From assembly GCA_002434305.1 (NCBI GenBank), contig DJJU01000012.1, positions 124,001-188,000 on the forward strand: a stretch of 64,000 bases of DNA, given 5' to 3'. Within the stretch, counting starts at the first letter, position 1. Each line of letters begins with the position of its first letter. The notes under the pieces are model-generated. The model was not told the DNA's origin and did not search any database. It was given only the letters and a program-made list of their open reading frames with translations. Shown piece after piece: positions 38,843-50,987 of the stretch. Source of the stretch: Alicycliphilus sp. UBA6560 (lineage in GTDB: Bacteria; Pseudomonadota; Gammaproteobacteria; Burkholderiales; Burkholderiaceae_C). The position numbers and the translations under genes were made by a program.

Positions 38843-39747
38843 TTGTAATGCACCCGCTTGTCCAGCACGAAGAACTGCACCAGCGCCACGCTGGCGAGGA
38901 CTACCACCAGCACCACGGTGATGGCCGCGGCGTAGCCCGTGTCCCAGAACTTGAAGCCCACCTCGTACAGGTGGTACAGCAAGAGCGTGGTGGCGTTGTC
39001 CGGGCCGCCGCGCGTCAGGATGAAGATGTGGTCCACCAGGCGGAAGGCGTTGATGACGGCGTTGATCAGCACGAACAGCGTGGTCGGCATGAGCAGCGGC
39101 CATTGCACGCGGCGAAAGAAGTACCAGCGCGAGGCGCCCTCGATGACCGCCGCCTCCTTCAGGCTGGGGTTGAGCGTCTGCAGCGCCGCCAGGTAGAAGA
39201 TCATGAAGAAGCCCGCCTCCTTCCACACCGCCACCAGCGTCACGCAGGCCAGCGCCGTGCTGGGGTCGCCCAGCCAGTTGTGCGGCGGCAGGCCGAAGGC
39301 GCCGGTAATCTGCTCCAGCAGGCCGTACTGCGGCGTGTAGAAGAACAGCCAGATGTTGGCCACGGCGATCATGGGCAGCACCGTGGGCGTGAAATAGGCC
39401 ATGCGCACCAGCGTGCGCCCGGCCAGGCGCTCGTTGACCCACAGCGCCATCAGCAGCGCGATGCCGATCGACAGCGGGATGGTGGCGCCGGCGAACCACA
39501 GGTTGTTGCTCACGGCCTGCCAGAACACCGGGTCGTCCCACAGCACGGCGTAGTTCTCCAGCCCCACCCACTCGGGCGGGCGGCTGCCGCGGGGCGTGGA
39601 GCGGAAGCTGTCGATCAGGGTGGCTAAGGCCGGCCAGTGCGTGAAGGCCACCAGCAGCACCAGCGCCGGCAGCAGGAGCAGCCAGGCGTGCAGAGCGCGC
39701 TGGCTGGCGCCCGCGTTGGCCGAGGAGCCGCCGTGCCCCGCCATCAT
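38839..39747 (-). CDS. ugpA: ABC sugar/glycerol-3-phosphate importer, permease 1 (UgpA-like)
   Basis: 302 residues from ATG 39747 (the sequence GTGATGATG offers three adjacent starts). Six transmembrane helices. The coupling segment EAAVIEGASRWYFFRRVQWPLL and RGGPDNATTLLLYHLYEVGF are typical of CUT1 MalF/UgpA-type permeases. Its start overlaps the stop of the binding-protein gene and its stop overlaps the next permease, so the three genes are translationally coupled. Confidence 0.88.
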   Translation of the reverse strand: MMAGHGGSSANAGASQRALHAWLLLLPALVLLVAFTHWPALATLIDSFRSTPRGSRPPEWVGLENYAVLWDDPVFWQAVSNNLWFAGATIPLSIGIALLMALWVNERLAGRTLVRMAYFTPTVLPMIAVANIWLFFYTPQYGLLEQITGAFGLPPHNWLGDPSTALACVTLVAVWKEAGFFMIFYLAALQTLNPSLKEAAVIEGASRWYFFRRVQWPLLMPTTLFVLINAVINAFRLVDHIFILTRGGPDNATTLLLYHLYEVGFKFWDTGYAAAITVVLVVVLASVALVQFFVLDKRVHYK

Positions 39748-41036
39748 CACTTGTAGCTGCGCAGGATGCGGTCAGCCTCGCGCTGCGCGTCCTTCAGGGC
39801 CTGGGCGGAGGTCTTGGTGCCGCTCAAAGCGGCCTGGATGGCGTCGTTCAACACCTTGGTCACGCGCTGGTTCTCGTGCGTGGAGAACTCGGCCACCGAC
39901 ACCGGCAGCTGGTCGCGCGCCACCAGGGCGGGCGGAAAGTCCTGGCCGTATTTTTTGAGCGCCGGCGTGTCGTAGGCAGCAGGCGAGACGGCGACATAGC
40001 CGCTGTCCATGCTCCACTGCGCGGCGTGCTCGGGCTGGGTGATCCACTTGGCGAACTCGAAGGCCGCCTGCTGCTGCTCCCTGGGCGCCTTCTTGAAGAT
40101 GTAGAAGTTGCCCCCGCCCGTGGGCGAGCCGCCCTTTCGCACGTTGCCGGCGATCTGCGCCACGCCGAAGTCGAACTTGGCGTTGTTCTTCACGTTGGTC
40201 AGGTTGCCGGTGGTGGTGACGATGATGGCGGCCTTCTTCTCGAAGAAGTCCTTCGGCGTCGTGCCCCACTCCACCACGCCCTTGGGGTGCACGCCCTCCT
40301 TGGCCAGGTTGACCCAGAAGTCCAGCGCCTCCACCACCTTGGGGTTGTCGAAGGTGACCTGGGTGCCGGCCTCGTTGGCCAGCAGCACGTCGTTGGGCGT
40401 GGTCAGGGTCTGCAGCATCCAGTAGGCAAAGCCCGTGGACGGGATCTGGATGCCGTACTGCGTCACGTTGCCGCTGGCGTCCTTCTTGGTCAGCTTGCGC
40501 GCGGCGTCTTGCAGCTCCTTCCAGGTGGCGGGGGCCTTGTTCGGGTCCAGACCAGCCTCCTTGAAGGCGTCCTTGTTGTAGTACATGACCACGGTGGAGC
40601 GCTGGAACGGGATGCCCCAGGTCTTGCCGCCCGTCTGGCTGTTGGCCATGAAGGCCGGGTAGAAGCCCTTGAGCCAGGCGCGGTCGGCGTCGGTCTTCAC
40701 GAAGTCGTCGATGGGCACGATGGCGTCCTCGTCGATCAGCGTGAACATGTCGGTGGACAGCAGCACCGATGTCGCCGGCGGCTTGCCCGACTTATGCGCG
40801 GTGAGCGCCTTGACGATGGTCTCCTGATAGGTGCCGGCGTAGATCGGCGTGACCTTGTACTGCGGGTTGGCCTGGTTGAACTGCTCGGCGTAGCCGTCGA
40901 TCACCTTGGTGATGGGCCCGCCCACGGCCACGGGGTAGTAGAACGGCACCTCCAGCGGCGCCTGGGCGAAGGCACCGGCGGCGCAGGCAGCCAGCGCGGC
41001 GGCGGACACGGACTTCAGGAACGTCTTGCGTTGCAT
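39747..41036 (-). CDS. ugpB: Periplasmic binding protein of the Ugp-type importer
   Basis: 429 residues from ATG 41036 (MQRKTFLKSV). Sec signal peptide ends AFA before QAPLEVPFYYP. The type II binding fold resembles UgpB: YPVAVGGPITKVIDGYAEQFN, PIYAGTYQET, QRSTVVMYYNKDAF and PREQQQAAFEFAKWITQPE in family order. Candidates for the ligand are glycerol-3-phosphate, its diesters or a sugar; UgpB is the nearest type by eye. Follows the ATPase gene and overlaps the UgpA start. Confidence 0.87.
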   Translation of the reverse strand: MQRKTFLKSVSAAALAACAAGAFAQAPLEVPFYYPVAVGGPITKVIDGYAEQFNQANPQYKVTPIYAGTYQETIVKALTAHKSGKPPATSVLLSTDMFTLIDEDAIVPIDDFVKTDADRAWLKGFYPAFMANSQTGGKTWGIPFQRSTVVMYYNKDAFKEAGLDPNKAPATWKELQDAARKLTKKDASGNVTQYGIQIPSTGFAYWMLQTLTTPNDVLLANEAGTQVTFDNPKVVEALDFWVNLAKEGVHPKGVVEWGTTPKDFFEKKAAIIVTTTGNLTNVKNNAKFDFGVAQIAGNVRKGGSPTGGGNFYIFKKAPREQQQAAFEFAKWITQPEHAAQWSMDSGYVAVSPAAYDTPALKKYGQDFPPALVARDQLPVSVAEFSTHENQRVTKVLNDAIQAALSGTKTSAQALKDAQREADRILRSYK

Positions 41037-41085
41037 GGATAGGTCTCCTCGGGGAAAAGTCGGAAAGGACCAGGCGGGGGCGGCA

Positions 41086-42120
<1,035 letters not shown>

Positions 42121-42216
42121 CGCGCCAGTGTAGAAGCGCTGCGTGACTGTCACATGACGGCTGCAAGACGCATGTCTGCGGGTTTTCCCCCGCAGGGCGG
42201 ACCGTCAAAATATCAG

Positions 42217-42265
42217 TCAAAAATGGCTCCAGCGCTTGTCCCACAAGCGCTGGCAGCTATTGTTT
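42217..42265. repeat. Dispersed element, copy j (intact core)
   Basis: Between the alpha-2-macroglobulin stop and the ugpC start. The core AGCGCTTGT-CCC-ACAAGCGCT (42231-42251) is a perfect 9-bp inverted repeat, flanked by CAAAAATGGCTCC and GGCAGCTATTGTTTG. Together with copy d, the best-preserved copy. Confidence 0.92.
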
Positions 42266-42282
42266 GAGGAGCAATCGCGCCT

Positions 42283-45200
42283 TCACTGCCCGCGCACGCC
42301 GACCGGCGCGTTCGGCGCCACGCCGTACATCTCGGGCGCATACAGGGCCTCCACCCGGCTGGGCGGCAGCTGGAAGTCACCGGCGTTGTTCAGCCGCACG
42401 GTGTACTGCATGGTCACCTTGCCCTTGGGCAGGTACTCGTAATAGCTGCGGAAGGCCTCGAAACTGCGCTCCTCGTAGGCGGCCCAGCCGTGGCCGCTGC
42501 GCTTTTCGCCCTGGGTGGCGATCTCCGAATCACGCCCCAGTCCGCTGCCCAGGATGGTGGCGCCGCCGGGAATGGGGTCGGTGATCGCCACCCAGGTTAT
42601 GTCGGCGCTGCTGCTCACCTCCAGCGTCACGCGCAGCACGTCGCCGCGCTTGTAGCTGCCGGCGGGCAGGCTCTTGTCGGCCTGCTCCAGCGGCTCCACG
42701 CTCTTCTTGATGGCAAAGCCCGCGGCAAAGGGCGCTTTCAAGGGCACGGCTGCCAGCGACTGCAGCGTGAGCCACGGCTTGCCAGGGCCCTGGTGCGTGA
42801 CGCTCAAGGTCTGCGCACCGTCGCCCCAGGGCAGCAGCATCTGGTTGCCCGTCAGGTTGCCCGGCGCGGCCGGCGCGCCGAAGGTGCTGGCCTGGTGCGC
42901 CGCGCCCTGCGGATCGGCGCTGGTCAGGCGGCGCACCTGCGACCAGTCCACGCCGGCACTGGCGCCGCCGAGGCTGGCGCGGGTGGTGCCGGCCACGGGC
43001 GTGGACTCGAAGCGGGCGCTGAAGGTCTCCAGTGCCAGGGCGCCCCACAGGTTGGCGGTGGTGGTGTGCCACGCCCCGCCCTGCTGGCGGGCGATGAAGC
43101 CGCCGACCAGGCGCGGCAGGTCGTCCTTCCAGGCGGGATCGTCCATCACGGCCAGCAGCAAGCGCGCCATGTTGGCGTCGCCGCTTTGCATCAGCCACCA
43201 CCAGTGGTCCTCCTGCTCGGAGGAAAACACCACCCGGCTGCCCTGCCAGGACAGGCGGGCGCGCAGGATCTGCATCGCCTCGGCCAGGCGCTGCTCGCGC
43301 TCGGGGACGCCCTGCACGCGCTTGAGCACGTTGACCCAGTCGATCACCGCGTGCGTGGGCCACTGGTTGGGCGCAATCGTCAGGCTGGTCAGCATGCGCG
43401 GCTGGGCCTTGCCGTAGCGCGACAGCGCCTCGATGGCGGCCAGCTTGCGCACATCCAGGTCCTTGCGCGGGCTCCAGAAGTCGCGCTGGATGCGCCCTTC
43501 GACGAACGCCGTGAGGCCCCGCTCCAGCGGCTCGCGCGCCTCGGGCGGCAGGGCGAACTCCGGGTGCAGCGCGGCGGCCGCGTGCGAGGCCGCCAGCAGG
43601 TGGGCGGTGAGTGTGTCGCTGCCGCGCCGGCTGCTGCCCGCGCGCGGCGGGAAGTAGCTGGCCAGCCCGTCCTCGTCCAGGTAGGTGGGCAGGCGCGCGA
43701 CCACGCCCTGCCACAGCGCGCCGTCGCCCAGGCCTACGGCGCGGCTGGCCTGCTGCTCCAGGCAGCTGTAGGGGTAGCGCTGCCACCAGTCGCGCACGCC
43801 GGGCAGGCCTTCGGCCAGCTTCGGCGTGAGGGCCAGGCGCACGCCGCCCCGCCCGGGCAGCGCGCCGGCGGGTGGGGCCACCTCGCGCTGCAGGCTGCCA
43901 TCGACCTGGGCCAGCGTGGCCTGCTGCACCGTGACGGGCACGGCGGGCACCACGCGCTGGCTCACCTTCAGCGCGTCGCGCGCGCCGCCGGCCCCGGCTG
44001 AGGTATCGCGTGCCTCGATCTCCCACAGCAGGCTCTGCGCCTGCGTGGCGGCCAGTTGCTCGGGGGCCGTCACGTCCCAGCCCACTTCGCGCGACTGGCC
44101 TGCCGGGATGTCCACGCGCTGGCGCTCCAGCTGCAGCAGCGTGGCGCGCGGCGCCACTTCCACCTGCATGTCCCGGGCCGTGGTGTTGCGCAGCGTGAGC
44201 TGGGCGCGGAAGCGGTCGCCGGCGCGCACCAGCGGCGGCAGGCCGCTGATGATCTGCAAATCCTGCGTGGCGCGGATGCTGGTCGCACCCGTGCCGAACA
44301 GGCCGGTGCCGGCGTCGGCCACGGCCACCACCTTGAAGGTGGTCAGCGCGTCGTTCAGCGGCACCGTCACCCGGGCCTGCCCCTTGGCGTCCAGCGCGAT
44401 GGCGGGCTGCCACAGCAGCAGCGTGTCCAGCAGCTCGCGTGTGGGCGCGTGGCCGCCGCCGCCGCCGGCCGGCACGGCCTTCCTGCCGTAGTGGCGCCGG
44501 CCGATGATCTCCATCTGCGCGGTCGAGGTCTCCACGCCCCAGGGGCGGCGCGAGAGCATGGCAGCCAGCAGATCCCAACTGGTGTTGGGCATCAGCTCCA
44601 GCAGGGCCTGGTCCACGGCGGCCAGGGCCACCTCGGCCCCGGCGGCAGGCTTGCCGTCCGGCAGCGTGGCGGTGATGGTGACCTGGGCCTTGCCACGCAC
44701 CGGGTAGCTGTCCTTGTCGGCCTGCACCTGGACGGCGATCTGGTGGGCGCCGGCACCGACCTTCAGCTCGGCCATGCCGAAGCGGTAGGCGGGCTTGGCC
44801 AGGTCCACCATGGCGGTGGGCGCGACGTATTCGCGGCCCTCATGCCAAAAGGCGTTCCACCACTCGCGCGGCGCCTTGAAGCCCCAGGTGAAAAAGCTGT
44901 ACCACGGCACCTCGCGCAGCCGTCCGCGCACAGCCAGCACGCTGACGTAGACATTCGGCGCCCAGCCCGGCTCGATCTTCAGAGACACGGTCGGGTCCTG
45001 GCCGGACAGCTGCACCACGCGGGTGTCGATCACGCCCTCGCGCTCCACGGCCACCAGGGCCGTGGCCGAGCGGAACGGCATGCGCACCTGCAACCGCGCC
45101 GTCTCGCCGGGGGCGTAGCTTTTCTTTTCGGGCAGCACGTCGATGCGGTCGTGGTCCTCGCCGCCGAACCACAGCTCGCCGCGGCGCGTGATCCACACGG

Positions 45201-48200
45201 AGGCGCCGGCCTCCGCCTCGTTGCCGTCCTTGTCGCGGGCGACGGCAACCAGTTCCACCTCGCCGCCTTCCTCCAGCTTGGCCTCGCACAGCAGCAGGCC
45301 GCGGCTGTCGCTCTTGCCGGTGCACAGGGTGCCCAGGTCGCGCGTCTCGGTCTTGTTGTCATAGCTGTAGAAGCCCCCCACCATGCGCTTGCGGCTGGTG
45401 GTGGTGACGCGCGCCGTGGCGCGCACCTCCAGCGGCACGCCGGCCTGGGCCTTGCCGTCCAGCGACAGGGCGAGCGCCTGGAAGCGCACGCGCGCGCCGC
45501 TGGAGGCCCAGCCCTCGGTCTTGATGCCGGCAATCACCCCCGCCGGCCACAGCGGCTGCGTGCTGCGCAGCGTCTGCATCTCGCCGCTGGGGTCGGAATA
45601 GGTGGCCTCCAGCAGCAGCTCACGCGGCTGGCGCGTTGGGGGCAGGTCCTTGATGGCCACCTGGCCGCTGCCGCGCGCGTCCAGCGTCAGGGCCAGCTTG
45701 TCGGCCACCACGCGGGCGTCCTGGCCGGCGGCCTGCTCCTCGTCGTCGCCGGCGCCCTCGCCGGCGGCGCGCCCGCGCGGCGGGCGGAAGCTGAAGGACT
45801 CGAAGTCGTCGAAATGCAGCGATCGCGCGCGCACCATGGCCGACACGCGCACCGGCAGCCGCGCCGCGGGGCCGCCGGCCACGTAGCTGACCTGCACGCC
45901 GGCGTCCACGCTGCGCGCGCGCACCAGTGGCTTGTCCGCCGGCACCGGGCCGATGCGGCCCTCCAGCACCGGCAGGCGGAATTGCTCCACGCGGAAGGAG
46001 CCCGTGTCCAGCGTGCGGCCGCGCTCCCGGCCGTCCTGTGCGACCGCCAGGCGCACCTGGTACACGCCCAGCTTGGCGGCCGGAGGCACCTTGAACTCGC
46101 TGTGCGCGCTCAGGCCCCCGGTGGGTGTGCGGCGCCAGTGCAGCGGCTGGGTGAATTCCTGTCCGCTGCCCACGTGGGTGACGACCAGCTGCGCCGGGCG
46201 CTCCTCGGGCAGGCCGAAGCCCTGGCCGGTCTGGCTGCGCAGCAGGTGCTTCATGGACACCGTCTCGCCGGCGCGCACCAGGGTGCGGTCGAACACGGTG
46301 TGGGCCAGCGCATCGGCCTGGGCCTGGCTGCTGGTGGGCACGTTGAAGCGCCAGGGCTCGATGCCGCGCTGCCAGTCGCTCCAGGCGAAGGCCAGCTCGC
46401 CGCCGGCGCGCGCGCTCACGAAGTAGGCGCTGCGCCACTCGCCCCGCCCGCTGCAGCGCGGCGGCTCCGGCGACAGGCCGTCGAAGCGCGCCACGCCGCT
46501 GTCGTCGGTGGTGGCGCTGGCCAGCTCCTGACCGTCGCAGGAGGACACGCGCACGCGCGCCCCGGCCACGGGCCGGCCCTGGTCCAGCGTGGTGACCCAG
46601 GCGGCGGCGTTCTCGCGCCCCAGCTTGAAATGCACACCCAGGTTGGTCACCAGGGCCGAGGTGCGCACGTACATGGTGCGCTGCTCGCCGTGGCGCGCAT
46701 CCAGCAGCGAGGCGCCCAGCAGGGGCGAGGCGATCTCCACCACCGAAAAGCCTGGCGGCAGCGGTATGCCCACCACCTCGAAGGGCCGCGGGTCGCCCTG
46801 CGCAGCGCGCGGCAGCTCCAGCGTGGCCACGCCGGGCCGGCCGGCCAGCAGTGAGACCATGCGCGTCTGCACCTCGCCCGCGTCGTCCTTGTCCAGGGGG
46901 CGCGGCAGCGGGCCGCGCACGTCGGCGCGGGCCTCGGCACGGGGCATGCTGAACTGGTCGTAGCGCTCCAGGCGGCGCATCCAGGCGATGATGTCCGCGT
47001 CGCCTTCAGGCTGCAGGGTGCTGACCTTGCCGCCCTGGGCGGGCGGAGTCGGCACGCCCGGCTGCAGGCGCTGCGCGGCCAGTTGCGGCTCTACGTTGCG
47101 CAGGGTGACGGGCAGCAGGGCCGGGCCGTCCGGGCCTTCGGCAAAGCGCTCGACGATGCCGAACGGCGCGGCGGCGAACTTGGCCAGGGGCGGCATGGGG
47201 CCGGTGGCCACCGCCAGCGGAAACTCCTGGGCGTTGACCAAGGCGCGCCCCGAGGCGTCCTTGAAGCCCGAGGGCAGCGTCAGCGTATAGCTGCCCTGCG
47301 CGGCCAGCGGCGGCGCGAAGGTGACGAAGCCGGCCAGCGCGTCGCCATCGCCCGCAGGCGTGCCGTCGGCGGGCTCGTCCTCGCCCTCGATGCGCGGCTG
47401 CAGCGTCTGGCCCTCGCCCTTCAGGCGGATGGCGCGCGCCAGCTTGGCGGGCACGGGCGCGCTGAAGGTCAGGCGCAGCGGCCGGATGGGCAGGCAGGCG
47501 GCCTGGGCGTTCTCGCGCTCGCAGGAGAACTGCGCCGTGAAGGGCTCGCGCACGGTGTAGGCAAAGCGCCGCTCCACCCGGTTGGCGACGCCGCTGGGCG
47601 TGGCCACGCCCTGGCCGAAGACCAGCTGCATGCGGCTGCCGGCCGTCAGCCGGCGCGCGCAGGCCAGCGTGGCGTAGCGCAGCGGGTCCTTTTGCGCGGC
47701 CTTGTCCAGGCGCAGGTGCTTCAGCAGCTCGGTGCGCTGCGCGCCCTCGACCAGGCGCACGGGGATGCGCTCGCCCACACCGTCGGCCACGCACCAGACG
47801 TGCTCGGTCAGGCTGGCCGTGGTGGCCGCGCCGTTGAGCGTCAGCACGAAGTGCTGCTCCTCGTCGATGGCTTCCCAGGTGCCCGGGCGGACGTTCCGCA
47901 CGAAGGGGCCGCCGGTATTGAATTGATAGCTGCCAGCGCTTGTCAGTGCTGCGTTGGAGGCCGATTTGAACCCTGGTTTGGCGGTGACGGTGCAGCGCAC
48001 GCCGGGCGGCAGGTCGGCGGCGAAGTCGAAGACCCATTCGCGGTCGCTGGTCCAGCGGCCGGTGCCGCGGGTGGCGTCCGGGTCGCTGCAGGCGACGGCC
48101 AGCGGCGCCGGCGCGGCGGCGTCGCCGAAGCGCACGGCGGGCGCGTCGAATTGGGCCACCACCTGGCGCACGCGCGCCACCTCGCCCTGGGGCGACAGGC

Positions 48201-48300
48201 TGGTGATCGTGAGCGCCTGGGCCGCGCCAGCGGCGGCCAGGGCCAGCGCCGCCCCCGTCCTGGCGGCCCGGCGCGCGAGCGTGAATGCGAAGGCGTGCAT
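42283..48300 (-). CDS. Bacterial alpha-2-macroglobulin with thioester motif
   Basis: 2005 residues from ATG 48300. The signal peptide has a core ALALAAAGAAQAL; no lipobox is seen, so it is probably a soluble periplasmic protein. Many macroglobulin beta domains follow. The thioester motif CLEQ lies at 1513-1516 within YPYSCLEQQAS, and the A2M core motif TFKVVAVAD and the C-terminal receptor-like part are present. Such proteins trap proteases attacking the cell. E. coli YfhM has 1653 residues, is a lipoprotein and is paired with pbpC; here no pbpC is adjacent and the protein is longer. A glycine run (GGGGG) lies near residue 1281. The repeat element k is read in frame at about 110-129. Confidence 0.92.
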   Translation of the reverse strand: MHAFAFTLARRAARTGAALALAAAGAAQALTITSLSPQGEVARVRQVVAQFDAPAVRFGDAAAPAPLAVACSDPDATRGTGRWTSDREWVFDFAADLPPGVRCTVTAKPGFKSASNAALTSAGSYQFNTGGPFVRNVRPGTWEAIDEEQHFVLTLNGAATTASLTEHVWCVADGVGERIPVRLVEGAQRTELLKHLRLDKAAQKDPLRYATLACARRLTAGSRMQLVFGQGVATPSGVANRVERRFAYTVREPFTAQFSCERENAQAACLPIRPLRLTFSAPVPAKLARAIRLKGEGQTLQPRIEGEDEPADGTPAGDGDALAGFVTFAPPLAAQGSYTLTLPSGFKDASGRALVNAQEFPLAVATGPMPPLAKFAAAPFGIVERFAEGPDGPALLPVTLRNVEPQLAAQRLQPGVPTPPAQGGKVSTLQPEGDADIIAWMRRLERYDQFSMPRAEARADVRGPLPRPLDKDDAGEVQTRMVSLLAGRPGVATLELPRAAQGDPRPFEVVGIPLPPGFSVVEIASPLLGASLLDARHGEQRTMYVRTSALVTNLGVHFKLGRENAAAWVTTLDQGRPVAGARVRVSSCDGQELASATTDDSGVARFDGLSPEPPRCSGRGEWRSAYFVSARAGGELAFAWSDWQRGIEPWRFNVPTSSQAQADALAHTVFDRTLVRAGETVSMKHLLRSQTGQGFGLPEERPAQLVVTHVGSGQEFTQPLHWRRTPTGGLSAHSEFKVPPAAKLGVYQVRLAVAQDGRERGRTLDTGSFRVEQFRLPVLEGRIGPVPADKPLVRARSVDAGVQVSYVAGGPAARLPVRVSAMVRARSLHFDDFESFSFRPPRGRAAGEGAGDDEEQAAGQDARVVADKLALTLDARGSGQVAIKDLPPTRQPRELLLEATYSDPSGEMQTLRSTQPLWPAGVIAGIKTEGWASSGARVRFQALALSLDGKAQAGVPLEVRATARVTTTSRKRMVGGFYSYDNKTETRDLGTLCTGKSDSRGLLLCEAKLEEGGEVELVAVARDKDGNEAEAGASVWITRRGELWFGGEDHDRIDVLPEKKSYAPGETARLQVRMPFRSATALVAVEREGVIDTRVVQLSGQDPTVSLKIEPGWAPNVYVSVLAVRGRLREVPWYSFFTWGFKAPREWWNAFWHEGREYVAPTAMVDLAKPAYRFGMAELKVGAGAHQIAVQVQADKDSYPVRGKAQVTITATLPDGKPAAGAEVALAAVDQALLELMPNTSWDLLAAMLSRRPWGVETSTAQMEIIGRRHYGRKAVPAGGGGGHAPTRELLDTLLLWQPAIALDAKGQARVTVPLNDALTTFKVVAVADAGTGLFGTGATSIRATQDLQIISGLPPLVRAGDRFRAQLTLRNTTARDMQVEVAPRATLLQLERQRVDIPAGQSREVGWDVTAPEQLAATQAQSLLWEIEARDTSAGAGGARDALKVSQRVVPAVPVTVQQATLAQVDGSLQREVAPPAGALPGRGGVRLALTPKLAEGLPGVRDWWQRYPYSCLEQQASRAVGLGDGALWQGVVARLPTYLDEDGLASYFPPRAGSSRRGSDTLTAHLLAASHAAAALHPEFALPPEAREPLERGLTAFVEGRIQRDFWSPRKDLDVRKLAAIEALSRYGKAQPRMLTSLTIAPNQWPTHAVIDWVNVLKRVQGVPEREQRLAEAMQILRARLSWQGSRVVFSSEQEDHWWWLMQSGDANMARLLLAVMDDPAWKDDLPRLVGGFIARQQGGAWHTTTANLWGALALETFSARFESTPVAGTTRASLGGASAGVDWSQVRRLTSADPQGAAHQASTFGAPAAPGNLTGNQMLLPWGDGAQTLSVTHQGPGKPWLTLQSLAAVPLKAPFAAGFAIKKSVEPLEQADKSLPAGSYKRGDVLRVTLEVSSSADITWVAITDPIPGGATILGSGLGRDSEIATQGEKRSGHGWAAYEERSFEAFRSYYEYLPKGKVTMQYTVRLNNAGDFQLPPSRVEALYAPEMYGVAPNAPVGVRGQ
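47917..47970. repeat. Dispersed element, copy k, inside the alpha-2-macroglobulin gene
   Basis: TTGAATTGATAGCTGCC, arm AGCGCTTG, then TCAGTGCTGCGTTGGAGGCCGATTTGAA. The left arm and both flanks match the consensus; the right arm is altered (by point changes and a small insertion). It is translated in frame as residues about 110-129 of the macroglobulin. Confidence 0.8.
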
Positions 48301-48371
48301 CGGTGTTCCCGTCTCTTCATGGCCGCTCGGACGGCGGCATTGCTAGGGGCAGCGCTGCGGCCGCCCGCCGG

Positions 48372-49355
48372 TCACTGCGGCACGAAGCCGCTGGCCTGGA
48401 TGATGCGCGTCCACACCCGGGTGTAGGCGCGCTCGCGCTCGGCCAGTTGCGCCGGGCTCATGAAGCCCACGGCCAAGCCCATATTGGCCAGCTGCTCGCG
48501 CACGCCCGGCTGGGCCACCACCTGCGCCAGCGCATCCGCGAAGCGCGACAGCGCCGCCGCCGGTGTGCCGGCCGGGGCATAGAAGCCGTAGTAGGGCGTG
48601 TCCTCGAAGCCGGCCAGGCCCAGCTCGGCGAAGGTGGGCACGTCCGGCAGCGCGGCCTGGCGCTTGCCGCCCAGCACGGCCACCACGCGCAGCTTGCCGG
48701 CGCGGTGGTTCTCGATGAAGTCCTGCACCGAGCCGATGCCGGCGGGAATCTGATTGCCCAGCATGTCGCCGATCATGGGCGCGCTGCCGCGGTACGGCGC
48801 GGACACCAAGTCCAGCCCGTAGCGCTGGCCGAGCAGCTTGACCAGGAACTCGGGCGTGGAGGCCGGCGCGGGAATGCCCACGGCGCTCTTGCCGCCCTGC
48901 TTGTTCTTGACCCAGTCCACGAACTCGGTGAACGACGCGGCCGGCGTGCCGGGCGACAGCGCCAGGCCGTTGACGAAGGTGGCAAAGCCGCCGGCGGAGA
49001 CGAAGTCCTGCGCGGGGTCGAAGCCGGCGTTCTTCACCACCTGCGGCAGGATGGAGATGGTGTGGTCGTGCGTCAGGAACAGCACGCTGCCGTCGGCCGG
49101 CGCGGCCTTGAGCGCCAGGGCCGCGATCTGCCCGCCGGCGCCGGGGCGGTTTTCCACCACCACGGTCATGCCCAGCTGCTCGCGCAGCTTGTCGGCCAGC
49201 AGCCGCGCCACCACGTCGGTGCCGCCGCCGGGGGGAAAGCCGACCAGGATGCGCAGCGTCTTGGCGCCCGGGCCCTGGGCCCAGGCGGGCAGCAGGGCAG
49301 GCAGGGCGCTGGCGGCGGCGGCGCGGGCGAGGAGGCGGCGTCGGGTCACGGTCAT
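48372..49355 (-). CDS. Bug-family periplasmic solute-binding protein (TctC type)
   Basis: 327 residues from ATG 49355 (MTVTRRRLLA). A twin-arginine-like signal (TRRRLLARAAAAS) ends AWA before QGPGAKT. The mature part has LRILVGFPPGGGTDVVARLLADKL, VENRPGAGGQIAA and VPTFAELGLAGFED, standard for the Bug/TctC family, which is greatly expanded in Bordetella and Comamonadaceae. The ligand, often an organic acid, cannot be predicted; no TctAB permease is nearby. Confidence 0.9.
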   Translation of the reverse strand: MTVTRRRLLARAAAASALPALLPAWAQGPGAKTLRILVGFPPGGGTDVVARLLADKLREQLGMTVVVENRPGAGGQIAALALKAAPADGSVLFLTHDHTISILPQVVKNAGFDPAQDFVSAGGFATFVNGLALSPGTPAASFTEFVDWVKNKQGGKSAVGIPAPASTPEFLVKLLGQRYGLDLVSAPYRGSAPMIGDMLGNQIPAGIGSVQDFIENHRAGKLRVVAVLGGKRQAALPDVPTFAELGLAGFEDTPYYGFYAPAGTPAAALSRFADALAQVVAQPGVREQLANMGLAVGFMSPAQLAERERAYTRVWTRIIQASGFVPQ

Positions 49356-49403
49356 GGCGGGGTTCCGGGTGGTGGAGGGAAATCGGGGCCGGGCCGAATT
49401 GTG

Positions 49404-49460
49404 AGTCAAATCGGCCTCAAACCCTTATGGGGCAAGCGCTGGCAGCTATTGTTTTTGATG
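49404..49460. repeat. Dispersed element, copy l
   Basis: Between argH stop and the Bug gene start. GTCAAATCGGCCTCAAACCC has lost the left arm, but CAAGCGCT followed by GGCAGCTATTGTTTTTG is intact. Lies 5 bp from the argH stop. Confidence 0.8.
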
Positions 49461-49465
49461 CTTCA

Positions 49466-50926
<1,461 letters not shown>

Positions 50927-50987
50927 GGGGGCAATAATCCGGTGAAGGCGCGGCCCCGGCTGCCCGGATGCCACGGTGGCATGACAA

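Noticed and set aside
44056..46854. A 932-codon plus-strand open frame within the macroglobulin
   Set aside because: Antisense shadow; composition is typical of a mirrored frame and there is no ribosome site or family motif.
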